Positions 1 through 13,661 of a stretch of 64,000 nt of DNA are shown here, one piece after another (the stretch's first letter is position 1; each line of letters begins with the position of its first letter). Both the position numbers and the translations under genes were made by a program. The stretch lies in NCBI GenBank assembly GCA_025093555.1, contig JAIWNF010000001.1, positions 1,178,001 to 1,242,000 of the forward strand. The letters are read 5' to 3'. This DNA is from Circinella umbellata. Its lineage: Eukaryota; Mucoromycota; Mucoromycetes; Mucorales; Lichtheimiaceae. A model generated the notes under the pieces. The model was not told the DNA's origin. It did no database searches and saw only the letters and a program-made list of their open reading frames with translations.

Positions 1-1017
1 TTTAGATCGAACATATTACTCCGTTCTATCATTCTTTCCATATATTAAAAAAGAATCTATTTTCAATATAAAACAATACTCATATTAATGATTATAGAAT
101 AAAACTATTATTAAATACAATACGAACGTATACAGGTTTCAATGATAATAACAAAGTGAATATGAGGAAATTTTCCTACTTGGACAAAAATATAATATAT
201 AATATATAGATGTGATGGAGTATCCCTTTATCTATTATACTTTTTGACAATGTACTAAAATGGCAGTATATATACATAAATGCAATATATTATTATCACT
301 TTACAATATGTGGTGAAGAGAGAACTTCCATATTTTATATTTTATCATCTTCCTCTAAACAACATGATTCATATAACCAATTTGTTATCACCACCCAACA
401 CAAAGACCATGACAATCCTATCTATAATTCACCCTCACCCTTTATTGCTAGGTAACTTGATTTTCATAATACTTGTAATAATGTATTCACAGACTGATAA
501 CGACGTTATACTGGTCAATGTGGATGAAAGTTGCACAAGTTGACATTTGTAACCCCAGCCCCAAATATAAGTCTATATGTACGTATATGCATTTTACATA
601 ACTGATGGGAATATATGTGTAAATAATTTTTACAAGTACGTAATGAATTAGTCTTTTCTTTTTCTGATAAAATAATATAAAGATAAAACATAAATATTAA
701 TCTTATTTTTTTTTTTTTTGGGAATTATACGAGAAAGAAAGAAAGAAAGAGAAAAAGATTTTTTTGGGGGGACAATATGAGCAAAGGGTGTGTGTTTTGA
801 TAACAAAATACGAAATAAAAAAGAGAACAAAAGATATAAAAGAAAAAACAAAATAAAAGAAAAATGATGCTATATGTACACAAGTAAAAGTAGTATCATG
901 ATAAAAAAAAAAAGAAAAGAGAGAAGGTGTAAGGGGGAAGAAGGAGAAAGAAAGAGAGAAAAAATAAGTGTGTGCATATATGATATCATCACCTCTGAAA
1001 AGAAAAGAAAAGCTTAT
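1..1017. other. AT-rich intergenic, 3' flank of HSF
   Basis: No convincing gene is visible. The stretch is very AT-rich with homopolymer T and A tracts and GAAA repeats near 735-760. A short open frame at 280-543 (87 codons) has only Leu/Ile/Pro-rich composition and no splice or family signal. The part next to 1017 should hold the 3' UTR and polyadenylation region of the minus-strand HSF gene. Confidence 0.6.
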
Positions 1018-4000
1018 TCACAAAGAAGGATCAGTAGGAGGAAATGGTGGTTGATTGGTTGGTGGAATATTATTATTATTTGTTGTTGTTACTTTATTAG
1101 TACCAGTTGTATTATCTTGTTGTTGTTGTTGTTGTTGTTGAGGATTATAAAGGCCACCAACAAAAAATGGATTAATATTATTATTATTTGTAGCTGAAGA
1201 AAATTGTGAATGTGCCGTTGTTGTAGTACTAGTTGTAGAACCACTGACATTATTAACAGCCACGGATGGTGGGATGGGTGGTTGATTCATGGGTACTGGA
1301 ACAGGTACTGGTACTGGAATTGGTATAAATTGTTGTTGACCTGGTAAGCCATGAGCACCACTAGCAGAACTTGCTGCTGCGATACCTTGATACAATGATT
1401 GAAGTACTTGTGGATGCATCATTTCTGCTGATAACATATTGGGTATACCTATAATAATTATGATTAATATTATTATAATCGTAATTATCTTACGATTTTA
1501 TAATGTGCTATATATTTAACACTGTTTATAATCGAAGACAAACCTCCCTCATCATCAATTTGACTATTATTATTATTATTGTTTTTCTTATTGCTATTAT
1601 TATTATTACCAGTAGGTACGGTTGCGGCTGGAAATGATGGAGAACCCTGTTGTTGTGGAGCACCAAAACGGCCACCACGTTGATGGTAAAAATCAGAGGA
1701 CGGGTGAGCATAATTATTATTTAAATTACTTGTAATACTAGGACCAAATGTTTGAAACAAGGTGGTCAATAACGGACTTACACCAGTATTAAATAATTGT
1801 TGTGCTGCTATCGACGCCGCTGCTGACGCTGCCATGGATGGATGAGCTGTTGTAGCACCAGGTACTCCATGCCCAGTTCCTAAAGGTAATTGTGGTGGTA
1901 ATGATGAAGATGTAGATGATGATGCTGGTACAGTAGAAGGGGCTGTCGTTGCTGTTGTAGGAATTTGACTACCACCAATAAAAGGAGCTGTTGATAAATT
2001 CATAGGTGGTTGGGGAGCTACTGTTGCTGTCCCTGTTCCTACTAATCCTCCTAGTACTGATGCTGCTGCTGCGGTACCTAGTAACGGCATTCCTCCTGTC
2101 GTTGCTGTTGTTGGGGTGGGTCCAACAGAAGCAACACTAGCCTTACCCTTTAATGGTTGTGAAGTATCATACTTATTTGTAATATGAGATCCACCTGCTA
2201 ATTGATATAACTGAATCTTGTCATCTCGTGATGCGCCTGTTAGAAAATCCGTACGATTTCCAGAAAAGAAATGATGGTCACTCATTCCACTAAATTCGGA
2301 TTCACTAAATTGTGCTGTATCCAAACCAATATTAGCTGCTAATGATTCAATATCAAATTGTAAATCGTCAATATCGTTTGTAATAGATTCGGCACTTCGT
2401 GTAGCTGTATCTAACGTTTCTTTAAATGTTTCCACATCACGATGATATGTTTTTGGAGAAGTAGACATTAAAGATTCTTGTTGATGGTATAGATCAGGAT
2501 GATTTCCACCATCACTATGATTAAAACCAGTATCCTCTTGTTGGGACATTTGCATCATGGATGGAGCATTCGAAGACGAAGAAGAAGCTGTATCATTCAT
2601 AGAGGAACCTGTTGTTCCCATATCACGTGAAGTAGTTGAGTAATGTAATCCCAATATAGTAGCAAGTGCATTTTTTAAATCTGTGTTACTTGTATTCTTG
2701 TCAGGTTCACACCTACCCATACTATTATTATTATCATCGTTATTTCCTCCTTTCTCGATTGTATTACTTGTACTACTACTACGTGGAGTAGCTGTGGTCG
2801 GATCCTCTTGCTTGGGCAAACCAACTAAACTGGCAGCTTGTTTGATTAGCGCGGTGGGTAATAACGCATCAAGTAATTGCCCTGCATTATTTTTTTGTTT
2901 TTTTTTTTTTTTTGGCCAAATATAAAAAAATAAAGAAATAATAGAGGGGGGAGGGCAAAAGTAATAGATGATAGATAATAGATATAATTTTTCCGACAAA
3001 ACAGTCGGTTTCATCAACGCAAATTCTGAAGAGTTATTTATAAAAAAAATTCCCCTTCGCTAGTTGATCGAAATAGCAATATATGTTGTTGTTGTTGTTG
3101 TTGATATACCCTTCCACCCCTCCCTTATTCCTCCCCCAACCCAATTTTATGATATATATATATATAGAAAAGTATTTTAACGTACCAGTTGGTGTTTGTC
3201 CCAAAATATTTTGTTTTTCCTTGTTTAAAAGACTGATATATTCATTATTCTTTCCCAACATAAAAGGACCACTCATTTGAGCTGCTGTAGCTGCTAAAAG
3301 ATTATTTTCACTTGAAAATACAGCTGTTAAAAATTGTAATATTTTTTCAATCACTTCTTGATGTCGCTGATGTTTTTCTCTTGCTTCCAATGACTCTTGC
3401 CAAAGAATTGAATTATCTCGTTGTAATGAATGTAAATCATGTGTAATGGTTTGTTGATGACTTCGAATGGATGTAATTTGTTTGACAAGGGATGATAAAG
3501 AGATAGCCACATCATTGCCATCACCATTATTGGCACCTTCTTTATCTTTTTTTTTACGTGTCACAAGAATTAATAAATCAGGTCTTCCACGTCGAAAATT
3601 AGCATGATTAAATTCCCATATTTCACGTTCAGTATCTGGAAATAAGACGCCTTGTTGAACAGTTGGAATTTTATGAAAATCATACATATTAAGTTGTCGA
3701 ACAAATGAAGCGAATGTATTATGTTTATAAAAACGTGGTAAAATTGTTTTGGCGAAATGTTCATGTCGTTCCACTATTTTGAAGAAAAAAAAAATTTAAA
3801 AGAGAAATAAGCTTTTTCTTTCTTTTTGCTTCTTTTTTACCCTATTTCCCACCATAATCAACAATCCTTTTTTCTCTCTCACCCACCCCACCCCACCCCA
3901 AAATAACAAATAATAACTTTTTTTTTGATAACGCACAAACACACAAACGTATTCTCGAGTTTAGCTCTTTTTTTCTTTCTACTATGATCACTAACAATAC

Positions 4001-4600
4001 CCCTTCCCCTTTCCCCCTTTACGCCACAAAATCCGAGAATCATACAATTATACATGTGTAGAATAAGAATCCAAATCTTTTCTTTTTTACTTACCAATAA
4101 AAGATGCACCATCAGCCGACCAACGAATAAGACTATCAGTTGCAGGATCATCTACCATACTAATAATACTATTTAATATTCATTTGTGTATATATATATC
4201 ATTTTACAATAACAACTAACCTGTATAATTTGTTGAGAAAAGCTGGTACATTACGTTGTACAGATATAGGTGTAGCACTTTGTATTGTTTTTGCTAATTG
4301 AGTTGATTGATTGCCTAATTCTTCTTCTTCTTCTTCATCTTCATCTTCTTCTTCTTCATCGTTTACTTCTATTCCTGCTGTTACTGCTATTTGACTGCCA
4401 ATACTAACTTCTTGCTTTTTCTTTTTATTTTTAGATGTATCTGAATTTTCTAATAATTCTCGTGATGTCGAAGAAAGTTCTCGTTTTCTACTTGATAACG
4501 TAGGTCGAGTGGATGTGGTTGTTATCGTCGTCGTCGTCGTACTATTGTTGTTGTTGTTGTTGCTTGCGGCCTTAGTTGGACGACCAGAAGAACGACGCAT
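1018..4600 (-). CDS. HSF1: Heat-shock-factor type transcription factor (HSF)
   Basis: Nuclear DNA-binding regulator that would bind nGAAn repeats as a trimer. Five exons fit: 4600-4221, 4159-4095, 3773-3186, 2881-1544 and 1448-1018, giving 933 aa. The N-terminal extension (residues 1-117) carries Asn/Thr runs, a basic patch and a long Asp/Glu tract. The HSF DNA-binding domain runs from about 118 to 215, with FLNKLYSMVDD, RWSADGASFIV, the recognition-helix region FASFVRQLNMYDFHKIP and WEFNHANFRRGRPDLL. It is reassembled across two introns with consensus-perfect joins. A heptad-rich coiled coil (HR-A/B) follows at about 230-290. The C-terminal half is Ser/Thr/Gln/Asn/Pro-rich, as expected for activation regions. 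The start is the first ATG, right after a low-complexity 5' region. The family call is firm; the exact ends of the low-complexity exons are less certain. It could also be an Skn7/Sfl1-like HSF paralogue, but no receiver domain is present. Confidence 0.93.
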
Positions 4601-5570
4601 TGAAAGTTATAATTTTCTTTTATTTCTTTATTCGCTTAATTATAGATTTATCTATTATTCCCAAGTTTATCGAAATAAAACAAATTAATAAAGTACTCTT
4701 TTTTTTTAACAAAGAAAAAAAAAACTTTTTTTTTCAAATGTTTCACCTTATAAAAAAATTACGTGTATTTTTCTTCTTTTTTTTTTTTTTTTTTTTACTT
4801 CGAACTAAAATTCAAATAATTATTTAAGACTTATTGGTATATATATATTTATAATATTAAAGTGAAAGAATTGGTATCCTAATAATTACACTGATTGAAT
4901 TTCAAAGATAAAAAATAATAAAATAGAAAAAAAAACAGAATGAAATGAAATGAAAGTGAAACTGAAGTTTTATAAAAAGAAGACAAAGCCGAGACACTTC
5001 TTTTTTTTTTGACAGTCGTTTACTATATAACTCCTCCTTTCTACATACAACGCGTGTATACCCCGTCCAAATTTTCGACGAATCGAATTCTAAATACTAA
5101 AAAAATAAAAACTGCTATTAATTATAATATAATTTATCATCTATCAGGAATAAAAAGAATCTTAGTTCATATCATGAATAGACTTCTCTTTTTTTTGTTC
5201 TTATATATATTATAAAGAACTTATTAGACATACATACTTGAACAAGAAAAAAAAGAATGAAGAATAGTACGTATGATGTGGTTGTTACGTATTATCTGCA
5301 TCTTTAAGTTATATTTGTTTACTGATTATAGATGTAATACAAGATTATAACACTGTGACTGATCTATAAAAAAAAACAAGGTTTGTTGTGTACATTAACT
5401 AAATCCAAGTTTTTTTTTTCTTACGTGTCTGTGTTCCTGAATTGTATTGTATTACTTGAAAAAACAATTCTTTTATTTTATGAGACAGGAGGGGGAGGGG
5501 GGTTAAAGAAAGATCCTTTATTACTTTGTTCCACTGGTTACTTTATTTTACAAGCAACTACACATGTCTT
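4601..5570. other. Intergenic, upstream of HSF
   Basis: No gene is supported. The stretch holds the 5' flank of HSF (long T/A tracts around 4700-4800) and the 3' flank of the M28 peptidase gene. Short open frames at 4576-4827, 5009-5215 and 5383-5595 are Phe/Leu/Lys-rich and look like AT-driven noise. A G-rich run lies near 5490-5502. Confidence 0.5.
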
Positions 5571-8500
5571 TTATGATAAATCCAAACGATCATAATAAAC
5601 TAATGAAAGTCCTTGACCTCGTAATAATAAAGTATTTGTATCATCCAAATTTTCATGTAAATAACTGAATGCAGGAATTTGACCTTGACTCCATTCATCA
5701 TAGAAACATCCAATTGTGGCTGTCAAGCTCATATTACTTTTATCCTCTGTTGACATGCTTCGTTTATATTCCACACCCCATTCTACAGGTTGCCCATATT
5801 GAAGATTATATGTAATTAATGAACCCACAGGTTGGTCTTTTTCAGTTTCCATATTTTGAGCCCATGCTTTTGTAATTCTTTCTTTTTCACCATCAAATTG
5901 AATACGGCACAATAAACTGTTTTGTGATGTGAATGAAATATGGGTTTGACAGGTGTCATCGTGACATTGTGTATCCTTGACAGTAATAGACATTTCATTC
6001 GGTTGATCCGCATAGATAGGTACCAAATCTGTTTCATAAAAGCATTGAATTCGATATTTCTTGAAAATCTCACAATGAAGAGTATCTAATTCGTGAGCGG
6101 GTAATATTTTTTGTAATTCAGAATCAACACCAGGAACACCTGTTATGGAAACAGTAGATAATCCAGTTGTGCTATTATATTCTTGTGCAAAGATAAGTTT
6201 GTTAGGTGACCATGTATTATTAAATGAAGGGAGAACACAACATATAGCAAATGTGAGAACCACAATAGTAAGCATCACCAAGGAAGCAAACCCTTTTTGA
6301 CCAGCCTTATTGATCCATGGTTGAAGTTGCATTGACATTAAAATAATTGGAATAGCTAATAAACCGTATACTATATAATATACCACCCATCAATAAGGAA
6401 ATTAGTACTTAATAAAGTTTAGCACATACCTAATATATATATAACATTTATCTACCTGCTATTTCAGGGGTACCATCTACAGTCGAATGACGCATGGAAT
6501 CCATTACCAAAAATGTTTGATCCAACATCATAGTCAATGGTAGACCCGTCTGAATCAAAAATGAAAGTACTAAAGATAAAACACTTCCCAAAGGTGTTAT
6601 GGCATGATACAAAATACAACCGAGTACATTACCAATAAAAGAAAACATGGCAAAATACAAGATAGCAACATGTTTGGAACCTGCATAGGTACTAAAAATC
6701 AACATGATCCACCAAAATGAAGTTAAACCATAAAAATGTGTTTCAACAAAAGATAATGAACCACGTAAACTTTTCATTTTTGAAAGTAGTAATTGAGATA
6801 CTAGCACACCTAATAAACCAGCAAGAAATATGTAAAATCCAACGGCAATGATATTGGCATAGGTGACCTATATTTATTATAATTTTTTATACGTAGTCAT
6901 GGTCAGATTTGCGTTCTTTTTTTTTTTAGGATCTTTATAATTCATAATAATTGAATACTTTACCATAGGATTGATCTTAAGTAATCCAAAAGCCGAAACA
7001 CCAACAAATAATACAGTAACAAAAAATGCAAAAAGAGTAGCAATAAATCCTTCAATAACAACAATTGTTCGTTTCACAAGATAGTCAACAGAGGTACCAT
7101 GATTATGTTGACCATTTGCACTTAATAATGTCCAAATCAAAGCCAATAACGGAGTAATAACCAAAGCAACACCATTTCCAAGACCATGCGTATCAAAATT
7201 ATAAGCAAACATGATTTTACCAAGTATATCGTAATAGACTAATTGGGTTTCTTGTTCTTCATCAAAAAATCCATTTGTTTTATCAATAGCTTGTAAAGTA
7301 GCTAATACCATTTGTCCCATATGTTGAACGGCATTGGGAGTTGTATAATTCAAATGATCAAGTGGTGTATGATAATGAGAGCGAGGAGTATAGAATGCAA
7401 TATCCATACCAGGTAGTCCTGCAGCTTCAAGTATTGTATAATCTGTATCACTATATCACAAAAGTTAATATCTCCGCTTGAAATACTCCTATGCCGAAAG
7501 AAGTTTTCGTACCTTTTTAAAAGACCAAGACTGAACATATCATTACCCAATGGAGTTGCATGAACTAATGGAGCATTCGAAGCAAGTTTTTTAGCTGCTT
7601 GTAAACTACTACATCGAAAAAGTAATGCACGTCCTCCTGCACCTGCTCCCTCTAATAAAATAGATAACTTTATAATTAATATATTTCATTTTATTTCAGA
7701 TATATTTTACATACTTACCAAGATTAAGAAAAAGTTTAACAGTGTGAAACCATGGATGTTGTATAAATTGTTTAGCACCCATTAATCCACCTTCTTCAAA
7801 ATTATTAAATAAAAAGATAATCGTTTTTTGAGGTGGATGTTGGATATAGTAACGTAATAATTCCAACATGACAACAACACCCATACCATCATCAGTGACA
7901 CCATAACTTGTTGGTACACTATCTGTATAAATTATATTAATCTTAATTTTATGTTGACTGGAATAAATATTTAAAATATTTACCATAATGAGCGTTTAAT
8001 AAGATAGAATCATTCGATCCAGATTGTCCATGAATACGTACAAGTAAATTACGTGATGGAATCACCCAATGTTCATCTAATATAAAATCAAGTCAGTCTC
8101 TGTTGCCCTTAAATGGATTTTTCATTCTTTTATTCCATAAATAAATATAAAAGCAAAAAAAAACTTACTTTCAGAATACCAATCACTTTTTGTAAGAAGA
8201 GTAATTGTATCATTGGTAATAACATCCACTTTTATACCATTCAATTCACCTTCCTTCTTAAAATCCAATGCTATTTTATCTAACCATGCTTTCATATCAA
8301 TATTGGCACGTGAATTGACAGGATGAGGTTCTGTCAATTGAGATAAATATTCATTATAGGCATGAATACCAGGAAATCCATCCACCACTGCTGCAGCATT
8401 ATCAGAAAGTGGAGTAGGGAGTGACGACCGAATCGTATAAACTAATACAGTCAAGAGGACAAGGAATCCAAATGTAAAACCATAGGTTTGTAAAGTTATT

Positions 8501-8598
8501 TTTCTTTTATTATTTTTGTCATGTCGAACAACTTGATGACCATGCGATTGGGTTAAAAGAGGTGTTTGTTCATTTATATGATCATTGTCACCCATCAT
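5571..8598 (-). CDS. PFF1: M28 family zinc metallopeptidase, multipass (vacuolar membrane protease / ER metallopeptidase type)
   Basis: Predicted membrane-anchored Zn aminopeptidase of the Pff1/ERMP1 family. Seven exons fit: 8598-8169, 8076-7984, 7922-7719, 7651-7513, 7450-6964, 6867-6456 and 6370-5571, giving 854 aa. A cytosolic N-terminus with a dileucine-like EQTPLL is followed by a signal-anchor helix at about 43-62. The peptidase domain shows the family metal ligands: H173 and the bridging Asp in VTDDGMG (about 185-186), the catalytic Glu pair NNFEEGG (E217/E218), Asp in SDTDY, and a late His in HYHTPLDHL. Several hydrophobic helices and a luminal C-terminal domain follow. Length and architecture match fungal vacuolar membrane proteases. 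Vacuole versus ER location cannot be decided from sequence. The start is a double ATG at 8598/8595. Confidence 0.92.
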
Positions 8599-9828
8599 TA
8601 TAAATTCAAATTAAAAAAAAAACGCTCCACTTTTTTTTTTCAGTATTAATGAATTATAATTGAAAATGAGGAAAGAAAAGAGAAAAAGAATAGGGGAAAG
8701 AAAAGTTCTATATATAATATAATATGATACTTTTTTTTTTTTTTTTGGTTGGTTGGTTTAAATATAATTATATTATTGTGTGAAAATAAAACAAAGTTTT
8801 GTGAAAATACCACGTTAAAAATAAAATGTAGGATAATAATAATTAAAAAACAAAAAACGAGTAAACGTTTATGAAGTTAACTATTCAACTTCTATATAAA
8901 TAGCACGTAAATATATATATTCATGTTTTTATTGTATTTGTGTTTATAAGACAGAAGAAGTTGTATATGCATTCTTCATTAACAACAATAAACTTTTTTA
9001 TTTTATTCACGTTGTACCAAACTTGATTACTGCTTTTATAACTAAATATAGTTAAAACGGTATTAGATAACCCGATTCAAAATCAAATCTGAAGATTCTT
9101 TTTTTACATATGTATCCATAGATATGGTTATATTTATATCAGTTCATATCTATTATAACCATGGACACATTATATTCAATCCACATATCTTTACATTGGA
9201 TGCACTATTCTGTAATTATTATAAAATAATAAAGATCGAGTTATTTACATCTATCATGTACGTAGTACTATAAATGTACCAGTATTTATAATTATCTAAG
9301 AAAGCTTTTATAATATCATACAATACAGATTTTTTTTTTTTTGAATAAAGTATTTCAAGAAAAGTGTTTATCGCTTTGTTACTATACGGATAGATAGTCT
9401 TGTTGTTCTATTATAAGTAATTCATATATATACTGCATTGGTTTAAGCTACTATCTAACAATAAATTTTCTGGTCAGTAATAATCAGTACATTCGTTTTG
9501 GTATAAAAGCTCGTAAATCCTCTTATATAGTATGAACTGATGCAAAGGTTTGCAATTGGTGTATACGGATATATGCAGGCATATTTATGCGTAATAAAAT
9601 TGACCTTTAAAAGTTATAAATTGTGGGAGAGGTAAAGTATACTATTTTTTTATAATAAAAAGTACAAACGAAATCAATTATATACGATAAAATGTCTATT
9701 AGAATGAAATGGGTGGGGGTACTGGGATGGAATGAGAGAAGAAGGGAAGAGAGATAAAAACCATTTAAATTGGCTCTTTAGTTGTTTATATATATATATA
9801 TATATACGAATCAAGTTCCCTTCATTTC
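8599..9828. other. Intergenic with one imperfect hairpin
   Basis: Very AT-rich spacer between two minus-strand genes with no supported gene. An imperfect inverted repeat lies at about 9109-9169: a tgtatccat...ggttata arm pairs with tataaccatggacaca. Short AT dinucleotide runs occur near 9790-9805. Confidence 0.5.
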
Positions 9829-10911
9829 TTATTTATCTTGTTCCTTTTGTTCAATACATAATTGAGTTGGTAATGGTTGTATGTCGGGTAAAAAGAACTC
9901 TCGTCTTGCTTCCTTTGATTTAAGTAGTTTGGGAGAATAATATTTTTGAATAAATTTTCGATCCGTTAATACTGGAAATTGTTCAATAAATTCAAAAAAA
10001 TCATCTTCCTCCCTATTCTTCACTTGTTCTTGTTCTTCTTTTAATGCCAAATCCACCAAATGAATATAAAAAGATGTTATTGTTTCATGATATTGTAATT
10101 GTTTGGTTGGATTCATTTCAAAATGACGTCGAATCACCTCCTTTATGACAGGTGTAGCTTTTTCCTTGCCCAATTCACGTAAATAATTCCATGCCATGCG
10201 AACATGCGCTCGATGAGTCCATAAAGTAGCATCCAAGTTGGAATCTTCAAAAGCTTTCATAAATACTTGTTCTCCTACACTACGATACCGTCGATCGTGA
10301 TATAATAAAGGTTGCGCTTCCTCTCTTTTCCCATGTTTTCCACCTACACCGTGATCCACTTTAATCACTTTGGTGATCCATAATTCATGATCCCCTAGTT
10401 GAAGTACTTGAGCCACTTTGCAATGCATCGAACCCAATGTACCCATTAATACAGGTAAACCAGTGGTTGGATCGTCATAAAATGGAATATTTTCAAATTG
10501 ATCCGATTTGTTGGGGGAAGAAAATGCAATGGATTGTTGAACTTGTTCGTGAGATAAAACATTAACAATCATGCCACCCGCAGAATGTAATAATTCTGAA
10601 GCACGTGAAGGAACGCGTACACAAAATGAAACAATAGGTTCTGGGTGAAGACAAATGGGTGTGAATGAAGAAACAGTAACCCCACGTCGTTGGATCGTAT
10701 CATTATTGTTACTACCCATAGTGTTGTTATTATGATCACTTGTTGTTACCACAACAACAGGTTGAGGTACACGTCGCATTACTTGTCGTACATGATCTGC
10801 AACACCATTACTATCAAGAGTATAAGACCGACGCCATGGAAATGTTCTTAATAATTGTCTTGGAATGCGCGTCGTTGTTGTGGAAAGGGTTGTAAATAAT
10901 GATGGTATCAT
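9829..10911 (-). CDS. Flavin-reductase-like (FMN-binding) domain protein with C-terminal helical domain
   Basis: Single-exon gene, 360 aa. The first ~30 residues are Ser/Thr/Arg-rich without acids, resembling a mitochondrial presequence (inference). Residues about 38-220 resemble the flavin-reductase-like FMN-binding fold: RVPQPVVVVTT near the start, VTVSSFTPICLHPEPIVSFCV, a buried MIVNVLS strand, and the PLLYHDRRYRSVG end typical of this family. Residues about 235-355 form a second, helix-rich module with WTHRAHVRMAWNYL, YHETITSFYIHLV, KYYSPKLL and a terminal FLPDIQPLP. To my knowledge that module resembles an uncharacterised bacterial family usually found alone. The substrate is unknown; a redox role with NAD(P)H/FMN is only inferred. 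It reads away from TGS1 across a shared 481-bp divergent promoter region. Confidence 0.8.
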   Translation of the reverse strand: MIPSLFTTLSTTTTRIPRQLLRTFPWRRSYTLDSNGVADHVRQVMRRVPQPVVVVTTSDHNNNTMGSNNNDTIQRRGVTVSSFTPICLHPEPIVSFCVRVPSRASELLHSAGGMIVNVLSHEQVQQSIAFSSPNKSDQFENIPFYDDPTTGLPVLMGTLGSMHCKVAQVLQLGDHELWITKVIKVDHGVGGKHGKREEAQPLLYHDRRYRSVGEQVFMKAFEDSNLDATLWTHRAHVRMAWNYLRELGKEKATPVIKEVIRRHFEMNPTKQLQYHETITSFYIHLVDLALKEEQEQVKNREEDDFFEFIEQFPVLTDRKFIQKYYSPKLLKSKEARREFFLPDIQPLPTQLCIEQKEQDK

Positions 10912-11392
10912 GCTAAAAAAAAAAAGAGACCAGGGGGGAGTTCAAATATTTTTTGGGTTTATAGCAGAAAAAAGAAAAAGAAAAGTTCCGTAGCTTTTAA
11001 GGGGGGAGGGAGAAAGATTGTTAAGATATTTTAAAGCAAATGTCAAATAGATCGATATATTTGCTTACTTTGTGTTTAAGCTTTATTCTTGATGTCATTG
11101 AAATAACTGAATGAATACTATCCACAGAGAAAGTTTTTGAAGACAAAAATTATATTAATAGATCCATCAAAGTAATCATATATAAACCGAATCGACATTC
11201 TATAATAATATTTATTCAAATTCATTATATCTTTCTTTGATGAAGAAAAACATATACAATAAAAGAAGGAACATGACCACAAATTGTTATCTTTATCTTT
11301 TTATTGCCTGTATATAGATAGTTAACATTCAAAAAAGAAAAAAAAAATAAAGGTACATTTATGGTATTATTAAACGTAGTTTGAATTTGGCA
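10912..11392. promoter_or_regulatory. Divergent intergenic region, flavin-reductase gene / TGS1
   Basis: A 481-bp spacer separates head-to-head genes, so it should contain both promoters. It is AT-rich with purine-rich tracts at 10911-10930, 10965-11015 and 11335-11351. I see no unambiguous TATA element or operator. A short upstream ATG at 11361 opens a 7-codon uORF ending before the chosen TGS1 start. Confidence 0.45.
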
Positions 11393-13436
<2,044 letters not shown>

Positions 13437-13661
13437 GACAAAAGAATCATATAATAATTCTATCTACAGATACCCCATCCCCCTTCTTTTTTTTTGTTAT
13501 TTTGTATATGAAGTCAATATATGTTATACTCCGCCATATAAAAAAAAAATATCAGTATTCTGGATTATGGGGGAAACGCGTTTTTTTTTTGTTAGACGTG
13601 TTTTTTTTAGTTACGCGATTTTTTTTTAACTTCTTTACTTCAAAATTTACTATATATACCA

